DNA from: Anaerolineales bacterium
Lineage (GTDB): Bacteria; Chloroflexota; Anaerolineae; 4572-78; J111
Length of the DNA: 64,000 nucleotides
Direction of reading: 5' to 3'
Assembly: GCA_015075185.1 (NCBI GenBank)
Contig: JABTUW010000003.1
Location: forward strand, 868,001 to 932,000
The translations under genes and the position numbers were made by a program. Positions within the stretch are counted from its first letter, which is position 1, and each line of letters begins with the position of its first letter. Below the pieces are notes generated by a model. The model saw only the letters and a program-made list of their open reading frames with translations. It was not told the origin of the DNA and searched no databases. Below, piece by piece: positions 19,301 to 27,611 of the stretch.

Positions 19301-19706
19301 TATTACCGGTTGGGATGACCGTTTTGACCGCGAGCTCTTTGAAGCCGAACAGCATGCCCACTGGATCAGAGTATTTACACCGGTAACACTGCGCCAAGAG
19401 AATATTGGCCTGATTGAAGCCGGTTTTAACAAAAGCATTGACAAATCTATTGAAGAGGCTCAGATCAGATTACTGCGGGCTTTTATTGACCAGACCGCCC
19501 TGGCCTTGGATAACGCCCAACGTTATGAAGCCAGCCAAAAAGCAGCCCGGCGTGAGGCTCTGATCAAAGAGATTACCACCAAAGTAAGAGCTTCGACTAA
19601 CGTGGATACGATCCTCCAGACAACGGTCAAAGAACTGGGAGATGCATTGGGTAGTCAACGAGCTTATGTGCATCTAGTCGCCCCTGCGAACGGCGATACT
19701 CATTAA
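16329..19706 (+). CDS. GAF/PAS sensor protein, C-terminal part of the same gene
   Basis: The apparent ATG at 16329 lies mid-domain and is unlikely to be a real start: the frame opens inside a GAF domain at AGTGLAGQIQLQ and is in the same frame as 14613-16319. In order: the rest of that GAF, a PAS (about 135-255, NIPQNILRKDGAGRFVF), a PAS_3-type PAS (255-380, ending DITERKHAE), a GAF (390-545), a GAF (550-725), a GAF nearly identical in protein to one in the preceding gene (725-895), and a last GAF (910-1070) plus the start of another (REALIKEITTKVRASTNVD). There is no HisKA, HATPase or output domain. Together with the 10334 protein it would present some 15 ligand-binding modules next to the kinase at 19777. 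Confidence 0.82.
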   Translation: MGGIKAGTGLAGQIQLQKRHRLKIGGESMIGWSVYHRHPRIALDVGKEAVRFQNPDLPQTRSEIALPLIYHNEAIGALTVQSDEPAAFSREDIIVLQTMADQLANAVKSAQLYEQARQELGERKRAEEALRASEVLYQSLVDNIPQNILRKDGAGRFVFGNKSFCNSLGLSLEELIGKTDFDFYPPELAQKYQQDDRRVIETGQLFETVEEHQTKAGEELFVRVVKSPIFDASGVTVGIQAIFWDITERKKAEEALRESEQRLELALHGADLGLWDYNVQTGVDIVDERAAAMLGYLLDEVEPCVEWWDSRTHPDDLPQAQIIWNDHLAGKTAFYECEYRLRTKTGEWIWILDRGNAVEWDEAGRPLRVAGTHLDITERKHAEALLTGQQQVFEMIAKGASLQATLNVLAEFIEGLSDKTFYASIMLLDGAGTHLRSGAAPSLPQSFVQAIDGLVIGPKVGSCGTAAYRGEQVISPDIAADPLWADYADWIISTYGLRACWSTPILATDGKVLGTFAMYHAKPHTPVAADLELIDTAVQLAGIAIERKQAEEALEKALARTQLLYNISEALATLINRRAAFETVLGEYLLLLNLKRGGIMLLDPAGEDNMMEALYIDNKVVEPDLVFPAKEDLVAQHLLQNPFPLVIEDVPTHPLTQHNQSLRGRVEAMLLIPIVTRGEVVGIVGADATEKGHIFTPEDIEIGKVLADQLAIWLDNNQLLTEAQYRSERLQTAAEVSRAASSILDVNELSNTSVNLIRDQFDFYYVGLFLADEAREWAVLRAGTGEAGRIQLENKHKLKIGGESMIGWCIQNRQARIALDVGQEAVRFHNPHLPDTHSEMALPLISRDEVIGALTVQSTERGAFSAEDITLLQTMADQLANAIENARLFESVTQAQYEAEALLKDTQALQQFSQMLAGTLQVQEIMNIFFEACETVLGFEYAQFCLVDTYQRRVKAMAGFGVSGSQIKRANRSLDSQDIMADIIRTGQTEIITGWDDRFDRELFEAEQHAHWIRVFTPVTLRQENIGLIEAGFNKSIDKSIEEAQIRLLRAFIDQTALALDNAQRYEASQKAARREALIKEITTKVRASTNVDTILQTTVKELGDALGSQRAYVHLVAPANGDTH

Positions 19707-19729
19707 AAGGTCAAGTCTTGGGGGCAAGA

Positions 19730-19747
19730 TCACCCTTTTAAGGGTGA
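19730..19747. repeat. short inverted repeat in the gap before the large kinase
   Basis: TCACCCTT and AAGGGTGA with two bases between (19730-19747) form a perfect palindrome in the 70-base gap between the sensor stop (19706) and ATG 19777. There is no T-run after it, so it is not a clear terminator; a processing hairpin or dimer binding site is possible. Confidence 0.35.
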
Positions 19748-19776
19748 GACCTGATCCGCAGCTATGAGGAAGAAGT

Positions 19777-22700
19777 ATGAGCAAATTACAAATTTCGGCG
19801 ACTAAATTTACCGAGTTTACCCCTAAATACGCTCGTCAACTTGAAGTAATCCAGAAGATTAGCCAACAGGTCAACGCTGATGAAAAAATAGAACGGGTGC
19901 TGGAGTTGGCGCTGTACTCTCTGACCCATTTACTGGGTTATCAGGCAGTCCAAATCTACCAGGTGTCGCCTTCTGGGAAAGATTTGTGGCTCTTTGGCAG
20001 CCAACCTGCGGCTCAAGCCCCGCATCTTTTTCCCATTGACGAAGACAGTATTGTAATTCAGTCTTTCAGGCAGAGGGAATTAGTCTATCGTCCCGATATT
20101 AATCAGGGGTCGCACTCATCCTACCCTCAGCCGACCAGCGAGCCACTAGCAGTCGTAACTTCAGAGGTGGCTGTACCCCTGCAATCAGCTCAAGTCTGTT
20201 TGGGGATCTTACACGTGCAGAGCTGTAAATTAGACGGGTTTGACAAAATTGATCTAGTATTTCTGGGTAGCCTGGCTGACCTGCTGGCATCGGCGATTAA
20301 GGGTTCTCAAACCGTACAGCAACTCCAAGACGATTTGCAGGGGATGAGGATTTTATCTAACCAGCAACTCCATGAAGACTTAGGCAAGCGGGGGGAGATG
20401 GCCGGTGAAACGGCACTGGGTTATGAGTATGACCGGACCAGGGTTTCAGAGATAGGAAAGCTGTCCCCTTCGACCCCATTAGCTCTGGCGAGAGAACAAG
20501 TAGGCGTCAGAGCCGTCCAAGAGGGAGCAGTTACAGAATTAATAACTCCTATCAAGCTTTACGGGGAAACGATTGGAGTCATTGGGATTGAAGAAACTTC
20601 GCCAGAGGGGGACTCGTTAACTGACGAGATCAGCCTGCTGGAAGAAGTAAGCGCCCAGGTAGCTTTAGCCATTGAAAATGCCCGCTTGTTACAGCAAACC
20701 CAGGCGCGAACGAAAGAACTCTCTGTTCTCTTTGAGGCCAGCCGCCAGCTCTCTGAAACGATTGATTTGCAGCAAATCTATGAGATATTGGCCGACAATA
20801 TCAAGAACTACCTTCGAGCCGATGTGGTCGCGATTTGGCTAGTTAACAAGGCCAAGACTCACTTTGAACAGGTTGTGTCAAAGGGAGAAAAGAGCGATCA
20901 TAAACAATCGGTTGAATTTATAGAGGACTCAGCTTCGCTCCGGCAAATCTTGAAACAACCTACCCTCATGGTTGAGCATCTGGCCGATCCGGCGCTGCCG
21001 TTCTTAATGACCCGCAGTGCCTCAGGTCAGGCCGCGGAGCAGGCAGAGACAGCCGCATTACATACGTTAACCACTTTCCCGCTAATGATTCGTAACAGGC
21101 TCATGGGTATTTTAAGGGTCAAGCACCATAATCAACGGCGTGAGTACACCAAGAATGAACTGCAATTGGCCGAGGCGATCATTGCCCAAGTCACTGTTGC
21201 GATTGAAAATGCTCAGCTTTTCCAGCAAACCCAAACTGCTCTCTCCGAAACACAAAAGCTGTATGAAATCAGCCGCTCTCTGGCCGAAAGCACCGATCTG
21301 GATGATATCTTCGCCGTAATCGTCGAAAGCGTAAAGGTGTACGATATTGACCGGGTCAGTATTTCATTGCTGGACCGGTCTGAATCAGGCTCAATTGAAA
21401 CAGTAACCATTGTGGCCAGTTGGGACCGGGAGTCTGACCAGCTCTTGCCCGTTGGTTCTAAATTCTCGGCCGATGATTACTCGCTGGTCCGTGCTTTTAC
21501 CCAGCCCCCCTTTGAGCCGCTTATTGCGGAAGATTTAAGCCATTCAGAGGGCCAAGACCCGCGCATGGATGATGCTTTTCGGTGCTTTATGCAAGAGAAA
21601 CTGAAGGCAGTGACCCTCTTCTCCGCGCCGATGTTTCTGGGAACCGAATATAAGGGGCTTCTCTCAATTTCCACCCGCCAGCCCCATCATTATACCAAGC
21701 AGGAAATTCGGATTTATCAAACTCTGACCGACCAGGCCATCACGGCCATCGAGAATTTGCGTCTTTATGAAGCGACCAAGCAGAGCCTCTATAACTCGGA
21801 AATATTGTCTCACCTGAGTCAAGATTTGCTCGTGGCCGACACCGCTGAAACGATTTACAACCTGACGCTGCAAGCCATTGCCGATACCAACCCCGACCGA
21901 GGGGCAGGGATTTTTATGTACGATCAAATCGAGGGCGGGGTTGAATTGGAATTAGTTGCCTTGTGGGATAACCCCCAGCAGCAGTGGCCTCCTATTTCAC
22001 CTGGCGCTCGTTTCTCCACCGAGGAATTGGGGTTAAACCCCTTATTGAAAACAGGGCAAACCGTAGTCTCAAATAGAGCGACCGCCGATGATCGCTTTTC
22101 TGACCTGTTGCGCCAACTGCTGATGATTATGCAGATTAATACCCTGGTAGCCGTACCTATTTGGCTTAACCGGGAGGTGGGGGGTTTTATCTTAATTGGC
22201 AACCAGAAATTTGAACCCTTCCCTCCCGAGAGGGTTCGCCTCTATGAAGATATTGCCCGGCAAATTTCCGGCGCTCTGGAGAATCGGCGTTTGTTTGAGG
22301 AAACTCAATACCGGGCCACCTTGCTCCAAACGGTAGCCGAAGTTTCTCAAGTGGCTACCAGTTCCCTGGAACTGGAAACATTACTGCCCCAAACCGTGGA
22401 ATTGATTCGGGACCGCTTTAGCTTTTATCATGTTTCTATCTTCCTGGTAGACGAATACCAGAAACATGCCGTTGTCCATGCCTCCACCGGTGAAGTGGGC
22501 CGGCAGATGCTGGTGAATCAACACAAGCTCAAAGTAGGTGGCAAGAGCATCGTGGGGACGGTCACCGAAACAGGTAAACCACGAATTGCCCTGGATACGG
22601 GCAAAGATGCCGTCTCTTTTGATAATCCGCTTTTGCCCGATACTCGCTCGGAAATGGCCCTGCCCCTGATTGCCCGGGGTCGAGTTATTGGCGCACTTGA

Positions 22701-25700
22701 TGTCCAAAGCACCCAACGCGCCGCCTTTGCGGAGAGTGATATCACCATTCTGCAATCTCTGGCTGATCAGTTGGCGAATGCTATCGAAGCCGCCCGTTCT
22801 TACCAGGCTTCGCAGCAAGCGCTGGAAGAAGTGCGCAAAACTCATGAGTACTACCTAAACGAACAGTGGGGTGCTTACCTCAACGAACGGCAAGCAGGGC
22901 ATCGTTATCGCCTCACCGAAAAAGGTCTTACCAGCCAAGATGAAGCAGTCGCCTGGTCTAACGATGAAATCAACCGGATTATCGAAATGAAGCAGCCGGT
23001 TCTGCTTCCGGCCAGCACGCCCGAAACTCTCTTTGAGGCGCAGGGGTCAAACGGCAAAAGCGATGTATCCAATGAGCGAGAGGAAACATCCGTACTGCTT
23101 GCTCCTTTAACACTTCATGGGCAAACTGTGATTGGGGCCATTGATTTTGAAGTACCTGTCCAGGATAAAGTTGATGAAGATGATTTGGTGCTTATTGAGG
23201 CCGTAGCCAGCCAGGCGGCCCAAGCGATTGAAGCAGTACGCCAGTTTGAGCAAACCCAGGCCGCCCGCCAGGAAGCAGAAGCTTTATATCAAGTCAGTCG
23301 CACCCTGGTCGCCACGGAAGATGAGCAAGAGATGTTATACACCGTCCTGCGGGAAATGTTAACTACCCTGGGGTTAGTGCAAGGCGGGGTACTCTTCTTT
23401 GAGGAAGACCGAAAATTTGGTAAACTTCATGCGCTCTTCATTAATGGCGAACCGGCTGAACCTGGTTTGCGTTTTCCTGTTGAGGGTAATCCATCTTATG
23501 AAAAGCTTATTGCCACTAAGCGACCGGTAGCCATAGAAGATGCGGCAAATGATCCTTTATTGGCAACCGTGAGAGAGATCAATATTCCTCTGGGGATTGC
23601 TTCGCTGCTGCTGGTTCCAATTATCATTAACGACGAAGTGATTGGGGCCTTGGGCGCCGACGCAATTGGCAAAAAACATGTCTTTAGCGAACGAGAAATT
23701 AACCTGGCCATCGCCATGGCCGACCAGCTTTCAATTATGCTCCAAAACCGCCGGCTCCTTGAAGAAACCAAGCAGCGAGCCGTGCAATTGCAGACAAGTT
23801 CAGATGTGGGCCGGGTCGCGACCTCTATCCTCGACCAGGAAACCATGCTGAGTCAGGCGGTCGAACTGATTCGAGAACGCTTTGGCTTTTATCACGTCCA
23901 GATATTTCTTATTGATGAAGCCAAGCAGTTTGCTATACTTTACAAAAGCACGGGTGAGGCGGGTCGAAAGCTGCTGGCTATAGGTCATAAATTAGCTGTT
24001 GGAGGTCAAAGTGTGATCGGACAGGTAACTTACCAGCGCCAACCTATCGTCGTCCGCGATACAGATGCCGTCGAAGCTGGCACGATCCGTCACCGCAACG
24101 AATTTTTGCCCGAAACCCGGGCCGAGCTGGCTATTCCGCTCCAGGTGGGCGATATACTGATTGGTGCGTTGGATGTGCAGAGCACCTCACCCAATGCTTT
24201 TCCCAGCGAAGAAATATCTGTGCTGGAAACTCTGGCCGCTCAATTAGCAGTTGCCATCCAAAATGCGCGCGCCTTTGCCGAACAGCAACAAACAGCCGAA
24301 CGCCTTAAAGAGATTGACAAACTCAAGACCCAGTTCTTGGCTAACATGAGCCACGAGTTACGCACACCGCTCAATTCGATCATTGGCTTTTCACGGGTAA
24401 TCTTAAAAGGTATTGATGGGCCTTTAACCGAGCTGCAAAAAACAGACTTGACCTCGATTCACAATAGCGGGCAGCACCTGTTGGGCCTGATTAATAACAT
24501 TCTTGACCTCTCCAAAATTGAGGCGGGTAAGATGGAGCTGAATTTTGAAGAGGTTGAACTTGAACCCATCATCAAGGGAGTCATGTCAACAGCCATTGCC
24601 CTGGTTAAAGACAGGCCGATTATGCTGCACCAGGATATTCCCGAAAATTTACCGGCGATATGGGCCGATCCGACCCGGATCCGGCAAATTATCCTGAACT
24701 TGGTGTCTAATGCCTGTAAATTTACCGATGAAGGACGAGTGACAATCTCGGCCCACACCGATCAGGAGAAAGTCACGATTACCGTCAGCGACACGGGTAT
24801 TGGCATTCCTGAAGAGAATTTGGCCAGTATCTTTGAAGAATTCACCCAGGTTGACTCCAGTACAACCCGCAAAGTGGGTGGCACCGGCTTGGGCTTGCCC
24901 ATTAGCCGCCACTTTGTGGAGATGCACCAGGGCCGAATTTGGGTTGAAAGCAAACTTGGTTACGGTTCTACCTTTAACTTCTTCATTCCGATCAAATCGG
25001 TTGAAGAACAGGAGGTCGAGGCGCCAAATATACTAACCGCCGAAACCCGAAAAGATGGGAATGGAAAATTAATTGTCGCTATAGACGATGATCCGGGCGT
25101 GATTACCCTTTATGAACGCTTCCTGGAACAACAAGATTATAAAGTGGTTGGCATCAATCACAGTCATGATGTCTTGCCGCAAATAAAAGAGTTGGCTCCA
25201 GCCGCGATTCTGCTCGATGTGTTGATGCCCGAAACAGATGGCTGGGGGGTTCTGAGAACGCTCAAAGATGACCCCGCGACCAAGAATATTCCCGTTATTA
25301 TCTGTAGTATTGTCAGTGATAAGAACCGGGGATTTTCTCTGGGCGCCGCCGACTACCTAGTGAAGCCCATTGTCGAAAATGAACTCGTCAAAGCTCTTAA
25401 ACACCTGGAGATGCAATCTAAAGAGCAGGTCAAGGTTTTAGTTGTTGACGATCAAGCCGATGATATTTTGCTGATCCGCCGTATTCTCGAGGCCCAACCC
25501 AATTACAAAATCTTTGCAGCGAACAATGGCCGCGAGAGCCTGGAGCTGGTCCAACGCGTCGAACCTGATCTTATCATTCTTGATCTAACCATGCCCGAAA
25601 TGGATGGTTTTACGGTGGTTGAGGCGCTTAAGCATAACGAGAAAACACGGGGCATCCCGATTATTATTGTCAGCGCCAAAGAACTCAGTCCAGCGGAACA

Positions 25701-25815
25701 TGGGACTCTCACGGGGCAGGTTGAAGTACTTCTGCGGAAAGGTATCTTTACCGAAAATGAATTACTAGAGGATGTCAGTCAAGCTTTAAAACGTATTCAT
25801 GAGGCGACTGTCTAA
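19777..25815 (+). CDS. giant multi-GAF hybrid histidine kinase with two receivers
   Basis: The 2012-residue cytosolic protein carries eight or nine GAF domains (about 20-1505), some short or degenerate (200-310, 1025-1160). HisKA follows with MSHELRTPLNS (H1526) and HATPase with NACKF, DTGIGIP and GTGLGLP. Two C-terminal receivers follow: the first with AIDDDPG and D1814 in LLDVLMPETDG, the second with VVDDQAD and D1936 in ILDLTMPEMDG. The second ends in a form (VEVLLRKGIFTENELLEDV) matching the receiver fused to threonine synthase just downstream. With no His-phosphotransfer domain here, phosphate would move from H1526 to a receiver in cis or to the stand-alone receivers. ATG 19777 is preceded by GAGGAAG. 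It is the central kinase of the block. Confidence 0.93.
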   Translation: MSKLQISATKFTEFTPKYARQLEVIQKISQQVNADEKIERVLELALYSLTHLLGYQAVQIYQVSPSGKDLWLFGSQPAAQAPHLFPIDEDSIVIQSFRQRELVYRPDINQGSHSSYPQPTSEPLAVVTSEVAVPLQSAQVCLGILHVQSCKLDGFDKIDLVFLGSLADLLASAIKGSQTVQQLQDDLQGMRILSNQQLHEDLGKRGEMAGETALGYEYDRTRVSEIGKLSPSTPLALAREQVGVRAVQEGAVTELITPIKLYGETIGVIGIEETSPEGDSLTDEISLLEEVSAQVALAIENARLLQQTQARTKELSVLFEASRQLSETIDLQQIYEILADNIKNYLRADVVAIWLVNKAKTHFEQVVSKGEKSDHKQSVEFIEDSASLRQILKQPTLMVEHLADPALPFLMTRSASGQAAEQAETAALHTLTTFPLMIRNRLMGILRVKHHNQRREYTKNELQLAEAIIAQVTVAIENAQLFQQTQTALSETQKLYEISRSLAESTDLDDIFAVIVESVKVYDIDRVSISLLDRSESGSIETVTIVASWDRESDQLLPVGSKFSADDYSLVRAFTQPPFEPLIAEDLSHSEGQDPRMDDAFRCFMQEKLKAVTLFSAPMFLGTEYKGLLSISTRQPHHYTKQEIRIYQTLTDQAITAIENLRLYEATKQSLYNSEILSHLSQDLLVADTAETIYNLTLQAIADTNPDRGAGIFMYDQIEGGVELELVALWDNPQQQWPPISPGARFSTEELGLNPLLKTGQTVVSNRATADDRFSDLLRQLLMIMQINTLVAVPIWLNREVGGFILIGNQKFEPFPPERVRLYEDIARQISGALENRRLFEETQYRATLLQTVAEVSQVATSSLELETLLPQTVELIRDRFSFYHVSIFLVDEYQKHAVVHASTGEVGRQMLVNQHKLKVGGKSIVGTVTETGKPRIALDTGKDAVSFDNPLLPDTRSEMALPLIARGRVIGALDVQSTQRAAFAESDITILQSLADQLANAIEAARSYQASQQALEEVRKTHEYYLNEQWGAYLNERQAGHRYRLTEKGLTSQDEAVAWSNDEINRIIEMKQPVLLPASTPETLFEAQGSNGKSDVSNEREETSVLLAPLTLHGQTVIGAIDFEVPVQDKVDEDDLVLIEAVASQAAQAIEAVRQFEQTQAARQEAEALYQVSRTLVATEDEQEMLYTVLREMLTTLGLVQGGVLFFEEDRKFGKLHALFINGEPAEPGLRFPVEGNPSYEKLIATKRPVAIEDAANDPLLATVREINIPLGIASLLLVPIIINDEVIGALGADAIGKKHVFSEREINLAIAMADQLSIMLQNRRLLEETKQRAVQLQTSSDVGRVATSILDQETMLSQAVELIRERFGFYHVQIFLIDEAKQFAILYKSTGEAGRKLLAIGHKLAVGGQSVIGQVTYQRQPIVVRDTDAVEAGTIRHRNEFLPETRAELAIPLQVGDILIGALDVQSTSPNAFPSEEISVLETLAAQLAVAIQNARAFAEQQQTAERLKEIDKLKTQFLANMSHELRTPLNSIIGFSRVILKGIDGPLTELQKTDLTSIHNSGQHLLGLINNILDLSKIEAGKMELNFEEVELEPIIKGVMSTAIALVKDRPIMLHQDIPENLPAIWADPTRIRQIILNLVSNACKFTDEGRVTISAHTDQEKVTITVSDTGIGIPEENLASIFEEFTQVDSSTTRKVGGTGLGLPISRHFVEMHQGRIWVESKLGYGSTFNFFIPIKSVEEQEVEAPNILTAETRKDGNGKLIVAIDDDPGVITLYERFLEQQDYKVVGINHSHDVLPQIKELAPAAILLDVLMPETDGWGVLRTLKDDPATKNIPVIICSIVSDKNRGFSLGAADYLVKPIVENELVKALKHLEMQSKEQVKVLVVDDQADDILLIRRILEAQPNYKIFAANNGRESLELVQRVEPDLIILDLTMPEMDGFTVVEALKHNEKTRGIPIIIVSAKELSPAEHGTLTGQVEVLLRKGIFTENELLEDVSQALKRIHEATV

Positions 25816-25845
25816 TATTACCCTGGGATTAAGGCGAGTAAGTCT

Positions 25846-27546
25846 GTGACCAAATCTTTCTCCTATAAATGTACTTCTTGCGGCTACACCGATGAGTACA
25901 CAAAGCTAGTAGGAACTTGCCCCGAGTGTGGCGGAGAATGGCTTGAGCTAATCTACAATCTTAATGAAACAGCCTACATTTGGCGGCATGAACTGCCTCA
26001 GCGGGACCGCACGATGTGGCGCTACTGGGAGTTGCTGCCCATCCTGGACAAGAAGCACATTGTCTCGATGGGTGAAGGCGGGACCCCTTTACTTCGGGCC
26101 GAAAATCTGGGAGCGATGTTAGGGCGGCGCAATATCTTTATTAAAGATGAGCGGCAAGGCCCCACCGCATCTTTTAAGGATAGACAAGCCTCGCTGGCTA
26201 TCTCGGTATTGAAGGAAGCGGATATTAAGGAGTTAGTTGTCGCCTCTACCGGGAATGTGGCTATTTCCTACTCGGCCTACTGCGCCCGCTCCGGGATCAA
26301 ATTGTGGGCCTTTTTAGACAGCAATGTTCCTCATGAAAAAATGCGTGAGGTAACGCTGTATGGCACCGAAGTCATTAAGGTCTCCAGCAACTACGATCGC
26401 ACCAAACAGGTGGCGGCTCAATTTGCCAAGTACCGCAGTCTGTTTCTGGATAAAGGGGTTAAAGGAATTTCGGCGCGGGAGGCGATGAAAACGCTGGCTT
26501 TTGAGATTGCCGAGCAAATAGGCCGGATTCGCGGGGTCGGCTGGGCTGCCCCGGATTGGTACATCCAGGCAGTCAGCGGCGGGATGGGGCCGATTGGAGT
26601 GTGGCAGGGCTTTTATGAGTTATACCGCATGGGTCTCATCAAAAAAATACCCAAATTGGCCATCATCCAAACCGACGGCTGCGCTCCTATGGTCAACAGT
26701 TTCCACAAAGGGCTGGAAACCTGTGAAATTGTCCAAAATCCTGCCAGCATTATCAATGTTCTGGCCACCGGCAATCCCGGTCCAGCTTATCCCTATCTGC
26801 GCAATCTGGTACTGACCTATGGCGGCGCCTTTGTCAAAGTAGACGATCAAGCCTCTTTTAGAGCCATGCGGGTGATGGCCCAGATGGAGGGCCTCTCTAT
26901 GGAACCGGCCGCCGCCGTGGCTTGCGCCGGATTAATCAAAATGGTGCAGGAGCAGTTGATTAGCCCTAACGAGACGGTGGTGATCAATGCCTCCGGTCAC
27001 ACCTTCCCGGTAGAAAAGCAAATTCTGGAAAATGAAATCGTCAGGAGTCACATCCGGGTCCAGAATCTTGAAAAAGAGGTGGTCGAAGAGGATAACAAAA
27101 CTGAGCCTCGCCAACGAACCAGTGAAGCGCTACCCCAGGAAGGACTCCTGACTGCGTTGCGGCGGCTGGATGACCGCGTTCAAAGCATCGTTATTATCGA
27201 AGATGAACTGGATGCCCGCGTTTTGCTGCGCCGTATTTTACAGTACACCCGCAAATACAATATCTTTGAAGCGGCTGACGGCAACAGCGGCATCAACCTT
27301 ATCCGCACCGAAAAGCCCGACCTGGTCCTGTTGGATTTGATGCTGCCGGGGATAGATGGCTTTACCATTCTTGACATGATGAAAGCCGACGTAGAATTGC
27401 GTGACATTCCGGTCATTGTCATTACGGCTAAAGACCTGACCAGCAAGGATTATAAACGGCTCTCCGGGCGGGTGGAGTCTCTCCTCCAAAAGGGCGAGTT
27501 TATGGAGGAGGAGTTATTTGAAAGTATTCGTGACGTGCTTAAGTAA
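25846..27546 (+). CDS. threonine synthase-like PLP enzyme fused to a receiver domain
   Basis: Residues 1-405 match threonine synthase, the fold-type II PLP enzyme turning O-phosphohomoserine into threonine. They comprise an N-terminal zinc ribbon (CTSCGY ... CPECGG), the GEGGTPLL motif, the PLP lysine in TASFKDRQ (K111), STGN for phosphate, and SGGMGP. After a linker of about 30 residues a complete receiver follows (about 437-566: VIIEDELDAR, phospho-acceptor D497 in LLDLMLPGIDG, and ITAKDL). Here the usual K is the one in LLQKGEF, as in the second receiver of the kinase upstream. Start GTG 25846, 30 bases after the kinase stop. The fusion would let the kinase control, or be controlled by, the enzyme. 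Whether the enzyme makes threonine or acts on a related phosphoester is not decided by the sequence. Confidence 0.9.
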   Translation: MTKSFSYKCTSCGYTDEYTKLVGTCPECGGEWLELIYNLNETAYIWRHELPQRDRTMWRYWELLPILDKKHIVSMGEGGTPLLRAENLGAMLGRRNIFIKDERQGPTASFKDRQASLAISVLKEADIKELVVASTGNVAISYSAYCARSGIKLWAFLDSNVPHEKMREVTLYGTEVIKVSSNYDRTKQVAAQFAKYRSLFLDKGVKGISAREAMKTLAFEIAEQIGRIRGVGWAAPDWYIQAVSGGMGPIGVWQGFYELYRMGLIKKIPKLAIIQTDGCAPMVNSFHKGLETCEIVQNPASIINVLATGNPGPAYPYLRNLVLTYGGAFVKVDDQASFRAMRVMAQMEGLSMEPAAAVACAGLIKMVQEQLISPNETVVINASGHTFPVEKQILENEIVRSHIRVQNLEKEVVEEDNKTEPRQRTSEALPQEGLLTALRRLDDRVQSIVIIEDELDARVLLRRILQYTRKYNIFEAADGNSGINLIRTEKPDLVLLDLMLPGIDGFTILDMMKADVELRDIPVIVITAKDLTSKDYKRLSGRVESLLQKGEFMEEELFESIRDVLK

Positions 27547-27611
27547 CTTTTACTTAGCCGACCCTATTCCATATCCGAACTTAATTAGCTCATCGAATTG
27601 GAGAAGTTACT

